From the NCBI RefSeq assembly GCF_900110105.1, contig NZ_FOCL01000016.1, positions 62,001-126,000 of the forward strand: a stretch of 64,000 nt of DNA. The letters are read 5' to 3'. This document shows positions 41,150 through 48,756 of the stretch, one piece after another. The stretch comes from Mucilaginibacter gossypiicola. GTDB taxonomy: Bacteria; Bacteroidota; Bacteroidia; Sphingobacteriales; Sphingobacteriaceae. A program made the translations under genes and the position numbers. Position 1 is the stretch's first letter. Every line of letters begins with the position of its first letter. A model generated the notes under the pieces. The model was not told the DNA's origin, made no database searches, and was given only the letters and a program-made list of their open reading frames with translations.

Positions 41150-42208
41150 ATGATCCCCTACCTGCTTCGCAAATTAGTATACGGACTGGCAGTGATGCTG
41201 GGGGTAGTGGTTGTTGTTTTTTTTCTGTTCAATATCCTGCCTGTCGACCCGGCCCGTATGACCCAGGGCCAGCGTGCCGATGTGCAATCATTACAGGCAG
41301 TACGTAAAGAGTTCGGGCTGGATAAGCCGGTTCCTGTGCAGTTTGCCTATTACCTGAATGACCTTTCGCCTTTGGGTATCCATCTTAATACAGCTGACGA
41401 GCAACAGCGCTACGGCTATGTAAAACTGTTCCCGGTGAGCAAAAGTAAGGTGTTGGCGCTGAAATGGCCTTATCTGAGGCGTTCATACCAAACCCGCAAG
41501 GATGTGGCTTCATTGCTGATAGAGGTAATCCCTAATACATTAGTGCTTGCCGCCGCGGCCATGGTCTTCGCTATCATTATCGGCGTATTTTTAGGTGTGA
41601 TGAGTGCGGTAAATAAAGATACCTGGATTGATAAGCTGGCGCTGAGTTTTTCAACGCTCGGTATTTCGGCCCCGTCTTTTTTTGCGGGGATCATCATTGC
41701 CTGGATCTTTGGCTTTGTGCTAAGCAATTACACACATTTAAATACGTCGGGCAGTTTGTATAGTTATGATCCTTTTAAAGGCGAAGTGATCACTCTTAAA
41801 AACCTTGTATTGCCGGTTATTACTTTGGGCTTACGGCCGTTGGCAATCATTGTGCAGCTTACCCGTAATGCTATGTTGGATGTATTAGGACAGGACTATA
41901 TCCGTACAGCCAAGGCAAAGGGATTGAGTAACCGGACAATCATTTATCGCCATGCGCTAAAAAATGCTATGAACCCGGTTATTACCGCTATAGCCAACTG
42001 GTTTGCATCGCTGCTGGCAGGTTCATTTTTTGTGGAATACATTTTTGGTTACAACGGATTAGGCAAAGCTACTGTAGATGCGCTGGAAATGTCGGATTTT
42101 CCGGTGGTGATGGGCTCTATATTGTTTATCGCGTTTATATTTGTGGTGATCAGTATCCTGGTGGATGTAATTTATGTTTGGATTGATCCGCGGGTAAAAT
42201 TAAGCTGA
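41150..42208 (+). CDS. DppB/OppB-type peptide ABC transporter permease
   Basis: 352-residue inner-membrane permease with about six TMs; N-terminal YLLRKLVYGLAVMLGVVVVV segment, the family loop RKEFGLDKPVPVQF (about 50-63), and the EAA motif with AKAKGLSNRTIIYRHALKNA (about 253-272). In the family it pairs with a DppC-type permease, two ATPases and a binding protein to import di- or oligopeptides or nickel. None of these partners is in the window, so this gene stands alone in an unusual operon between a DoxX-like gene and aroK. Confidence 0.87.
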   Translation: MIPYLLRKLVYGLAVMLGVVVVVFFLFNILPVDPARMTQGQRADVQSLQAVRKEFGLDKPVPVQFAYYLNDLSPLGIHLNTADEQQRYGYVKLFPVSKSKVLALKWPYLRRSYQTRKDVASLLIEVIPNTLVLAAAAMVFAIIIGVFLGVMSAVNKDTWIDKLALSFSTLGISAPSFFAGIIIAWIFGFVLSNYTHLNTSGSLYSYDPFKGEVITLKNLVLPVITLGLRPLAIIVQLTRNAMLDVLGQDYIRTAKAKGLSNRTIIYRHALKNAMNPVITAIANWFASLLAGSFFVEYIFGYNGLGKATVDALEMSDFPVVMGSILFIAFIFVVISILVDVIYVWIDPRVKLS

Positions 42209-42218
42209 AGAAATTTTT

Positions 42219-42719
42219 ATGAAATACTTTATTGTGGGCTTTATGGGCTGTGGTAAAACAACCTGGAGCCGCAAACTGGCCGCCAAATGGGGCTACGAAT
42301 TTATTGATCTCGACCATGTGCTCGAGGCTAAAGCAGGCATGAGCATAGCCGAATATTTTTCATCGTTTGGCGAAGATGCCTTCCGTAAGCTGGAATCGCA
42401 GGTGCTGAAGGAAACTGATTATCATGAAAATACAGTGGTATCAACTGGTGGCGGTTTACCCTGCTTTTTTGACCATATGGATTGGATGAACGCCAATGGC
42501 AAAACCTTGTATATAAAATTATCGCCCAAAACACTTGCCGACCGGCTGGAGAACAGCAAAACTATTCGTCCGGTGTTGCAAGGCAAAAAGGGCGATGAAC
42601 TGGTTGAATTTATAACCGGCAAACTGGCCGAGCGTGAAGGCTTTTACCTGCGGGCAAGTAATATTGTTGAAGGGATAGATATGTCGGTTGAGAAGCTGGA
42701 GGAGGCGCTGGGGGTATAG
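42219..42719 (+). CDS. aroK: Shikimate kinase
   Basis: Phosphorylates shikimate in aromatic amino-acid synthesis. 166 residues, standard. Walker A GFMGCGKTTWSRKLA (residues 7-21), shikimate-binding Asp in FIDLDHVLE (about 30), FRKLESQVLKE (about 56-66) and STGGGLPCF (about 74-82) are intact. It is 10 nt after the permease gene and closes the operon; a REP element lies between it and the convergent phosphoribosyltransferase. Confidence 0.95.
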   Translation: MKYFIVGFMGCGKTTWSRKLAAKWGYEFIDLDHVLEAKAGMSIAEYFSSFGEDAFRKLESQVLKETDYHENTVVSTGGGLPCFFDHMDWMNANGKTLYIKLSPKTLADRLENSKTIRPVLQGKKGDELVEFITGKLAEREGFYLRASNIVEGIDMSVEKLEEALGV

Positions 42720-42732
42720 TTAATCTCCTCCA

Positions 42733-42856
42733 TGTCATTGCGAGGAGCGACAGGATGGAGCGCTGGGGCGACGTGGCAATCTCGTAGCCATGCATAAATG
42801 CCTTGCAAGTACGCTCTGCATCCGACGAGATTGCCACGCTGCGCTCGCAATGACAT
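42733..42856. repeat. REP-like palindrome, subfamily B, copy 7
   Basis: 124 bp, ATGTCATTGCGAGGAGC to CTCGCAATGACAT, with inner GGCAATCTCGT / ACGAGATTGCC. It separates the convergent aroK and phosphoribosyltransferase genes. Confidence 0.88.
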
Positions 42857-42876
42857 GAGTTTTATATTTAGCTATC

Positions 42877-43389
42877 CTACCTCAAATAAACTGCATCCTC
42901 TTCTGCGTCTTCCTCTTCAAGTACTACGTCAACATGCTCTTTAATAACGGTTGAAAGGGCTACTCCTGCAAAATCTGTAGTAATAGGGAAACTTTTGTGA
43001 TTGCGGTCAACCAAAACAGCGGTACGCAGCTTTTTCAACGGTACATCTAAAAATACACCAAAGCCATAGGCAAGTGTTTTGCCGCTGTTCAGCACGTCAT
43101 CAACCAGTATCACTACTTTGTTGCTGCATTCTTCAACCTCAAAATCAATACTGGCGCTTAAGCTGCTGCTTTGTTTTTCAAGTTCGATGGTAAGTATGCG
43201 GCTTTTAAAAGGTGCAATGCCGTCAAGAATGGTTTTCAGGCGTTCGGCAATATGGTTTCCGCGCGGCAGTATGCCCGCTATCAGTATTTCATCCTCTTCA
43301 AAATTGTCCTCCAGTATCTGGTAGGCCATCCTGTCGAGCTTTTGCTGGATCTGTTGCTTATTTAATATGAGAAGCTTTTTATCAGGCAT
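42877..43389 (-). CDS. Phosphoribosyltransferase-domain protein
   Basis: 170 residues, type I PRTase fold. The PRPP-binding loop VVILVDDVLNSGKTLAYG (about 90-107) with two adjacent Asp residues is diagnostic; a flexible loop and a C-terminal acidic tail (EEEDAEEDAVYLR) follow. Its size and layout resemble PyrR-like or xanthine-type PRTases; which base it uses cannot be read from the sequence. Single gene, convergent with aroK. Confidence 0.85.
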   Translation of the reverse strand: MPDKKLLILNKQQIQQKLDRMAYQILEDNFEEDEILIAGILPRGNHIAERLKTILDGIAPFKSRILTIELEKQSSSLSASIDFEVEECSNKVVILVDDVLNSGKTLAYGFGVFLDVPLKKLRTAVLVDRNHKSFPITTDFAGVALSTVIKEHVDVVLEEEDAEEDAVYLR

Positions 43390-43521
43390 TTTTTTCGGCG
43401 TTATTTGGCGCTCCTTTTTAAAGAGCTTTTATGCGGTGGCAGGATCTAACCATAATAAGTTTAATCCATATTGCGTCTTCGGGAGAAGGGGCCGCACGTC
43501 TCAAATTTATATAAATAAAAC

Positions 43522-43917
43522 TTACTTAGCGTAAGGGAAAAACACAAAGTTTGCGCCCTCGGGCACCACAACAAAAACGCACATATATTGATATGGGTCT
43601 TTGTAGCTATTAACAAAGCGTTCTTTCAATACAGGCTTTATAACGTCACGTTGTACAAACTCTTCCAGCGTAGAAGCATGAATGCTCCATTCGGAATTTA
43701 AGTCGTGGCGGTCAAGTATCAGTTCGCCCAAACTTAGTTCATGCTGATGGGCAATAAAAATAGGGTAAGACGAAAGACCTTCATTGATAATCTCTTCGGC
43801 TACCTCTTTAATTGATTCGTTAAAATATTTCAGGTCGCGCTCCAAACTTATCAGCGGACTATCAGCCGCCGGTTTGTTGCGTTCACTTCCTTCATTAAGC
43901 AGTTCTTCAGGGTTCAT
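43522..43917 (-). CDS. Conserved hypothetical protein
   Basis: 131 residues, acidic, no signal peptide or TM. Features: a charged N-terminus (MNPEELLNEGSERNK), an alpha-helical central part, FIAHQHELSLGELILDRHD (about 53-71) and a C-terminal beta-rich part ending NFVFFPYAK. I do not recognise the family. It is downstream of rlmD on the same strand, separated by 152 nt containing word repeats. Confidence 0.7.
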   Translation of the reverse strand: MNPEELLNEGSERNKPAADSPLISLERDLKYFNESIKEVAEEIINEGLSSYPIFIAHQHELSLGELILDRHDLNSEWSIHASTLEEFVQRDVIKPVLKERFVNSYKDPYQYMCVFVVVPEGANFVFFPYAK

Positions 43918-43920
43918 GAC

Positions 43921-44016
43921 CGTTGATTTTTTTGATTCCGATGATTTCGTTGATTTTTTTTGCTTTGTGATTTCACCGATTATCAGATGATTACACCGAT
44001 TTGTTTTTTGTGATTG
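43921..44016. repeat. Period-9 word repeat (word GATTTTTTT / GATTTCACC)
   Basis: GATT recurs at 43925, 43934, 43943 and 43952 at exactly 9 bp, then at 43969, 43978, 43989 and 43998 (two steps of 9, one of 11). It is just upstream of the gene at 43522-43917, on the minus strand. Confidence 0.7.
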
Positions 44017-44033
44017 TATTAATTCTTAAACGT

Positions 44034-44069
44034 CATAGCTATGAACTATTAGCCATGAACTAAGAACAA
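44034..44069. repeat. Period-7 word repeat next to the rlmD stop
   Basis: GAAC at 44043, 44057 and 44064 and TAGC at 44036 and 44050: all spacings are 7 or 14. It ends at the rlmD stop codon. Confidence 0.5.
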
Positions 44070-45476
44070 CTAACCTCTTAACACCAGCAACACCACATTC
44101 TCCACGTGTTGTGTATGCGGGAACATATCTACCGGCTGGATCTTTACGGTATCGTATTTCTCCTTTAGTACCAGCAGGTCGCGGGCCTGGGTGGCGGCGT
44201 TGCAGCTTACGTAAACAATTTTAGGTGCTTCGATTTCCATAAGGCGGGCCACTACGTCCGGGTGCATGCCTGCACGCGGCGGATCGGTTATGATAACATC
44301 CGGTTTACCGTGTTCGGCCACGAAACCAGCTACCAGTACGTCTTTCATATCACCCGCGTAAAACTTGGTGTTGGTGATATTGTTGATGGCCGAGTTTACT
44401 TTGGCATCTTCAATTGCAGTTGGTACATATTCAACGCCCACAACCTCGCGCACGTGACCGGCAACAAAGTTGGCAATGGTACCGGCGCCGGTATAAAGGT
44501 CATATACCAGCTCATCGCCTTTAAATTCGGCAAAATCGCGGGTTATTTCATACAGGCGAAGTGCTTGTACCGAGTTAGTTTGGTAAAATGACTTAGGCCC
44601 TATACGGAACTTGATGCCATTCATTTCTTCGTGGATATATTCAGGTCCTTTAAAGGCTATAACATCCTGGTCAAAAATGGTATCGTTCTTTTTCTGGTTT
44701 ACGATGTAAAGCAATGAGGTTATCTCCGGGAAACGGGCATCGACATGGCTCATCAGTTTATCGATCTCGTCTTGCTCAGCATAAGCAAAAACCACAATTA
44801 CCATGATCTCGCCGGTTGATGAGGTACGCACAACCAAATTGCGGAGCATGCCGCTGTGATTACGCAGATCATAATAAGTATATCCCTGCTGTATAGTAAA
44901 ATCGCGGATTTCATTACGCAGACTGTTGGATGGTTCGGCTTGTAAATAACAATGGTTTACATCCAGTATTTTATCAAAACGGCCGGGGATATGAAAACCC
45001 AGGGCATTCATGTTCAGGGTACCGTCTTCCTTGTTTTCGCCATCGTAAAGCCAGCGTTTGTTAGAGAAGGTAAACTCAAGTTTATTGCGGTAATACCTGT
45101 CGGCAGGAGAAGGGACGATTGGCATGATACCATCAACGTTGATCTTAGCTAAACGACTTAAGGCATCAACAACCGATTTTTGTTTGAATTTAAGCTGGGC
45201 CTCGTAAGTCATATGCTGCCATTTGCAGCCCCCGCAGGTGCCGAAGTGTTCGCAAAAAGCAGTTGTACGGTATTCAGAAGCTTGTTTTAACTCAGTGATC
45301 TTACCCTCGCCGAAGTTTTTTTTACTCCGGTACACTTGTACATCGGCAATATCGCCGGGTACGGCCTTATCCACAAAAAGAACAAAATCATCTGCTTTGC
45401 CTACGCCTTTGCCTTCTTCGGCAATATCAATGATCTGTACGTTCTCAAAAAACTTTGGTTTGTTAGCTTTACTCAT
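44070..45476 (-). CDS. rlmD: 23S rRNA (uracil-C5)-methyltransferase RlmD
   Basis: Methylates U1939 (E. coli numbering) using SAM and an Fe-S cluster. 468 residues: N-terminal TRAM-like domain, cluster cysteines C75, C81, C84 (CEHFGTCGGCKW) and a likely fourth at C176, Rossmann methyltransferase domain with DLYTGAGTIA (about 330), DPPRAGMH (about 399) and the catalytic Cys in YVSCNAATQARD (about 424). Length and motifs match the RlmD/RumA family rather than the shorter TrmA. Confidence 0.94.
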   Translation of the reverse strand: MSKANKPKFFENVQIIDIAEEGKGVGKADDFVLFVDKAVPGDIADVQVYRSKKNFGEGKITELKQASEYRTTAFCEHFGTCGGCKWQHMTYEAQLKFKQKSVVDALSRLAKINVDGIMPIVPSPADRYYRNKLEFTFSNKRWLYDGENKEDGTLNMNALGFHIPGRFDKILDVNHCYLQAEPSNSLRNEIRDFTIQQGYTYYDLRNHSGMLRNLVVRTSSTGEIMVIVVFAYAEQDEIDKLMSHVDARFPEITSLLYIVNQKKNDTIFDQDVIAFKGPEYIHEEMNGIKFRIGPKSFYQTNSVQALRLYEITRDFAEFKGDELVYDLYTGAGTIANFVAGHVREVVGVEYVPTAIEDAKVNSAINNITNTKFYAGDMKDVLVAGFVAEHGKPDVIITDPPRAGMHPDVVARLMEIEAPKIVYVSCNAATQARDLLVLKEKYDTVKIQPVDMFPHTQHVENVVLLVLRG

Positions 45477-45582
45477 CAGGCTGCAAAGTTAACCCTATTT
45501 ATTTAATCCTGAAAATGGGAGGGAAGAAGCAAAAGAAAGCCGTTCGCCTTTTAAAGGCGTTACGATACTAAAGCAAGCTTTT

Positions 45583-45690
45583 TAAACAAATAAGCTTAGC
45601 AGATATTTAACCATATCGGTGGTATCGATATCTTCTATCTCAAATTGCTCATCAATCAGGTCTGAAAGTTCTGTTAGTTCGCGGCTCATA
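45583..45690 (-). CDS. Possible small acidic protein (35 aa)
   Basis: Reads MSRELTELSDLIDEQFEIED and continues to VKYLLSLFV; 35 residues, strongly acidic in the middle. No family is recognised. The only support is an intact frame and a perfect dyad immediately upstream (45696-45725). It may be a small regulatory peptide or chance. Confidence 0.35.
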
Positions 45691-45695
45691 AACAA

Positions 45696-45725
45696 AAAAT
45701 TACTATGCTAACATAGTAATTTTTA
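45696..45725. promoter_or_regulatory. Perfect 13-bp dyad near the small ORF
   Basis: AAAAATTACTATG (45696-45708) and CATAGTAATTTTT (45713-45725) are exact complements around CTAA. With A/T tails it could be a bidirectional terminator between creD and the small ORF, or the operator of a dimeric regulator. Confidence 0.5.
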
Positions 45726-45807
45726 AACTAAAAACCAAATCGGTATAAGGTTTAATTGTAATCAGCAAAGATTTCTGAAACCGTTGCTGATTAGTGCAGG
45801 TGATAAA

Positions 45808-47142
45808 TTAGTTTTTATCCCAGTTTATTTTGCGCGAAAAATACATCAATACTGCTATGATGATGAACAGGGCAATACTGCCAACCATTAAAGCAAGATC
45901 TTCCAACTGAATAATGACGAAGATGAACGCATAAAATACTGCTAAAATAAAAGCGAACAGTACCGCTGCCTTTCCGTTTTTTAATAAGGACGATATAAAT
46001 ACAGATATCAGCGCTATTGTTGATATAGAGGCAATCAGGTAAGCCATGTTATAACCAACCTGCTCCGAAAAGGATAGCAACAGGGTATAGTAAATAACCA
46101 TAGCCGCGCCGATGAGTATGTAATTGAACATATGTATCGGCTGTTTGCGGATAATCTCAGTTAAAAACAAAGAGATAAAAGTGAGCAGGATAATAAATAT
46201 GGCATATTTGCTGGTACGCATCGTTTTCTGGTACTGATCAACCGGGAGGCGAAGTTTTACGCCAAAGGTAGCATCCGCAAGTTTCTTGTCGTTATCCAAT
46301 GTTCTTTGTGCACCTGCCCATTGCTGCGGAAAAGGCCTGTTATAGTACATCATCCGCCAGCCGGCGCTGAAGCCGCCGGTATCAACTTTAGCATCATCGG
46401 GCAGGTAATTGCCATCAAAGCTGGGGCTACTCCAGTTGCCATTTACCTGCACATCGGTAGTTTTGCCAAGTTGCAGAAAACTTAGTCCTTCACTGCCTTT
46501 TAAATCAAGTGTGTAATCAAAAGGTATTTCACTATCACTTACAGATGAAAGATCGACAGGGGCCTGCAAGCCATTCCCAAACACCGATTCAAACGAAGGT
46601 TCGACATTGAGGGTAGGATGATTTGTTTTTATAACCGGGTTGCTTTTTAAACCTTTCAGATCGCTCACACTAAACTCAAACCTGGCTTTGTTTAAAAGGA
46701 GCTGGTTTAAATTTATTCCCAGCGATGAAAGATTAAGTTTGGCAAAATTGCCGCTTACTTTTACCTGGGTATTATATACAGCCACATCAAAAATACCACG
46801 ATGCCGCAGTTGTGTTTTAAGATCCGCCTTAATGTGCAGGTTATCGGGTAGTATGTACAGGTTTTCTATAGGTTCCTGCTTCGTGGTGTCGGTCATATTT
46901 ATGCCTTTTTTATAGGGTATAACCAATACCGGGCCTTTGATGATCTGGCTGGCCGACCAGCTGTCTGATATTTCTTTGGTCGTTTTATCCTGTGTGCCGG
47001 CGCGTTCAGTTACAAGGTTTTGGATAAAGGCCGAAGGAATTAACAGCAAAAGCGCTAATACCCCAATAAAGACCAATTTAAAAGTTGCCGACTCCTTGAG
47101 CCAGCCTGTTGTTGTTTGTTTTGGAAATTGTTCCCCGATCAT
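45808..47142 (-). CDS. creD: CreD-like inner-membrane protein
   Basis: 444 residues, close to the E. coli CreD length (450). N-terminal TM (about 26-46), a large periplasmic beta-rich region with GFSAGWRMMYYNRPFPQQW (about 259-277), and five or so C-terminal TMs (about 315-440). CreD affects envelope properties; the biochemical role is not established. In many Bacteroidota a small winged-helix regulator is linked to creD; none is adjacent here, but two operator-like sites lie in the promoter. Confidence 0.9.
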   Translation of the reverse strand: MIGEQFPKQTTTGWLKESATFKLVFIGVLALLLLIPSAFIQNLVTERAGTQDKTTKEISDSWSASQIIKGPVLVIPYKKGINMTDTTKQEPIENLYILPDNLHIKADLKTQLRHRGIFDVAVYNTQVKVSGNFAKLNLSSLGINLNQLLLNKARFEFSVSDLKGLKSNPVIKTNHPTLNVEPSFESVFGNGLQAPVDLSSVSDSEIPFDYTLDLKGSEGLSFLQLGKTTDVQVNGNWSSPSFDGNYLPDDAKVDTGGFSAGWRMMYYNRPFPQQWAGAQRTLDNDKKLADATFGVKLRLPVDQYQKTMRTSKYAIFIILLTFISLFLTEIIRKQPIHMFNYILIGAAMVIYYTLLLSFSEQVGYNMAYLIASISTIALISVFISSLLKNGKAAVLFAFILAVFYAFIFVIIQLEDLALMVGSIALFIIIAVLMYFSRKINWDKN

Positions 47143-47154
47143 GATTGTTTAGAT

Positions 47155-47178
47155 ATAAAGTACTTTGTATTTCAAAGT
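47155..47178. promoter_or_regulatory. creD operator A
   Basis: ATAAAG followed by the dyad ACTTTG-TATTT-CAAAGT (47162-47178). Lies about 35 nt downstream of the inferred creD start, within the leader. Confidence 0.6.
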
Positions 47179-47215
47179 TCATAATGAAAAATAAAGGCTT
47201 TTGCTAAGCCCAGGA

Positions 47216-47247
47216 CAAATATAACATAAAGTACTTTGTATTTCAAA
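47216..47247 (-). promoter_or_regulatory. creD promoter
   Basis: Minus strand: TTTG (47247-47244), 20-nt spacer, TATATTTG (47223-47216). The -33 box lies inside operator B. Confidence 0.6.
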
Positions 47248-47250
47248 GTA
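47226..47250. promoter_or_regulatory. creD operator B
   Basis: Same sequence as operator A for 23 bases: ATAAAGTACTTTG then TATTT then CAAAGT, dyad at 47233-47249. Exactly 71 bp from operator A and overlapping the -33 box. Confidence 0.65.
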
Positions 47251-47324
47251 TATGTTCTGTTTTTTATTTGCAAATCGCAATGTCAATAATGTTGGGTTAT
47301 CATTTTTTGATAGTTTTATACCTG

Positions 47325-47765
47325 ATGAAGAAGACCGATGAATATATGCTGAACCGAATTAAATGGAAAGCTGGCAGGCATGGGATTTATAAAAGATCAA
47401 ACGGATACACATTTTTCTTCGATGAGCTTCCTGAATCAATAAAAGGGCACTTAAAAACGGATCTTAAAGAATATTTAAGTGGCATTCCCGTAATTTTCTT
47501 TTCTAAACCATCAAATCAATGGACTTTGCTTTGCACCAAATGTGTTGTCGGGTATTCGGGTGAAAGAGTGTTCTGTATTGATTTTGAGGATATATTTGAG
47601 ATTGAAACCTATCCGTTTTGGATAACAAAGAAGAGTAAATTAGATTGGGATGAATTGACAATATCAGATAAAAAAAGCAACAGGTATGTGTTTCATACCT
47701 ACGATGGTTATGACCATAATTTGTTGCATAATATTTTATTAATGTGCTGCCAATTAGTTGCCTAA
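47325..47765 (+). CDS. Hypothetical protein
   Basis: 146 residues from MKKTDEYMLNRIKWKAG (the frame is open to 47268, but that adds only a hydrophobic stretch overlapping the divergent creD promoter flank). Predominantly beta with many aromatic residues (KRSNGYTFFFDELPES near 25; KPSNQWTLLCTKCVVGYS near 64) and no signal peptide in this form. Family not recognised. Its 3' end overlaps the convergent TetR gene by 4 bp. With the longer start a membrane anchor would be present. Confidence 0.6.
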   Translation: MKKTDEYMLNRIKWKAGRHGIYKRSNGYTFFFDELPESIKGHLKTDLKEYLSGIPVIFFSKPSNQWTLLCTKCVVGYSGERVFCIDFEDIFEIETYPFWITKKSKLDWDELTISDKKSNRYVFHTYDGYDHNLLHNILLMCCQLVA

Positions 47766-48343
47766 ACCGAAACTGCAGCCTTAACCAAATAAGGCAAAAT
47801 CTCTTTCTGGAAAGAAACGAAATTTTTCCGCACGTCCGAATCACTTACCGAGGTAAAGGCGAAGCTGAACACGATGCTTTTGCTGCACTTGATCAGGAAG
47901 CGTAAGCGTTGCTGGTAAGTTTCATGCTTGCGGATGCCCGGTAACTGGATAAACGATGCCATTAGCAATTCTTCCAGCTCGTTGGAGAGGTTTTTTAAAA
48001 AATCCTGTGAATTGGTTGATTCGCGGATAAAGTCCCAACCGATAAACTCGTTACAAACGGTGTAGGAGAGGCGGCAGGTTTTCATGATGAGGTTGTTGAG
48101 ATAAGCCTCTTCATCAATATCGTTTGAATTGACTTGTACCAGGTCATCAACACTGGCTTTGATGTAATCCATCAGCAGCACGTGTAACACGGCCTCTTTG
48201 CTGTCGAAGTATTTATAAATAGTTGCCTTGGCAATTTTAGCCTTTTTGGCAATTTCATTAACACTGGTTTTATGGTACCCGAATTTGCGGAAAAGTTCCT
48301 GTGCCGCCCGCTTAATACTATCTTTTATTTTATCGGCTTCCAT
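47762..48343 (-). CDS. TetR-family transcriptional regulator
   Basis: 193 residues. The N-terminal helix-turn-helix is typical: AAQELFRKFGYHKTSVNEIA (about 13-32) then KAKIAKATIYKYFDSKEAVL (about 34-53). The C-terminal ligand-binding half is alpha-helical and not assignable. Its ATG overlaps the preceding Rieske-like gene's stop by 1 bp (TAATG), implying translational coupling. It is last in the compact minus-strand series after pheS. Target unknown. Confidence 0.9.
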   Translation of the reverse strand: MEADKIKDSIKRAAQELFRKFGYHKTSVNEIAKKAKIAKATIYKYFDSKEAVLHVLLMDYIKASVDDLVQVNSNDIDEEAYLNNLIMKTCRLSYTVCNEFIGWDFIRESTNSQDFLKNLSNELEELLMASFIQLPGIRKHETYQQRLRFLIKCSKSIVFSFAFTSVSDSDVRKNFVSFQKEILPYLVKAAVSV

Positions 48344-48756
48344 TAATTAGTTACTTGAATTTCAAACTGGGTAACGGCTACCCTATATGATCTTAATGCC
48401 TTTGTTGCCGGGGCTTTTACCGGTGTGCCATCTTCAAGGCTAAACTTTGAGCCGCTGCAGGGGTCGGTTACTGTAAAGCCCGTATTATCAATTGTTACCG
48501 CACATTTTTTTTCAGGCTGATAGCTGCTACACCTGTCGTAAGCTGCATAAGTGCCATTCACTTTACGGTAAATGATTAATCCGGCCACACCATAACCATT
48601 AATCGCAACTGCACCGCCCGAAACATTTAATGGGCTCAATGCCGGTGTACCCAATGCAGCCTGGAAATTTACAGGTACACTTGGTACGTTATCAGTTGAT
48701 TTTCCGCACGAAAAACAACTGATAGCCACCAATAATATTATAGCGAGTTTCCTCAT
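48343..48756 (-). CDS. Rieske-like lipoprotein lacking cluster ligands
   Basis: 137 residues with a lipoprotein-type signal (Cys14 or Cys17 as anchor). Residues 70-107 align by eye with a Rieske domain: YDRC76-S-S78 in place of C-x-H, and D98-P-C100-S101-G-S in place of C-P-C-H-G-S. So one cluster Cys (C76) remains, the two histidines are Ser and the other Cys is Asp, while the disulfide pair (C85 and C100) is kept. It cannot bind a normal Rieske cluster. Coupled to pheS (4-bp overlap ATGA) and TetR (1-bp overlap). Confidence 0.75.
   Translation of the reverse strand: MRKLAIILLVAISCFSCGKSTDNVPSVPVNFQAALGTPALSPLNVSGGAVAINGYGVAGLIIYRKVNGTYAAYDRCSSYQPEKKCAVTIDNTGFTVTDPCSGSKFSLEDGTPVKAPATKALRSYRVAVTQFEIQVTN

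Noticed and set aside
45537..45560. Small palindrome CGCCTTTTAAAGGCG as a terminator
   Set aside because: Stem is short and no T-run follows; more likely chance in an AT-rich gap.
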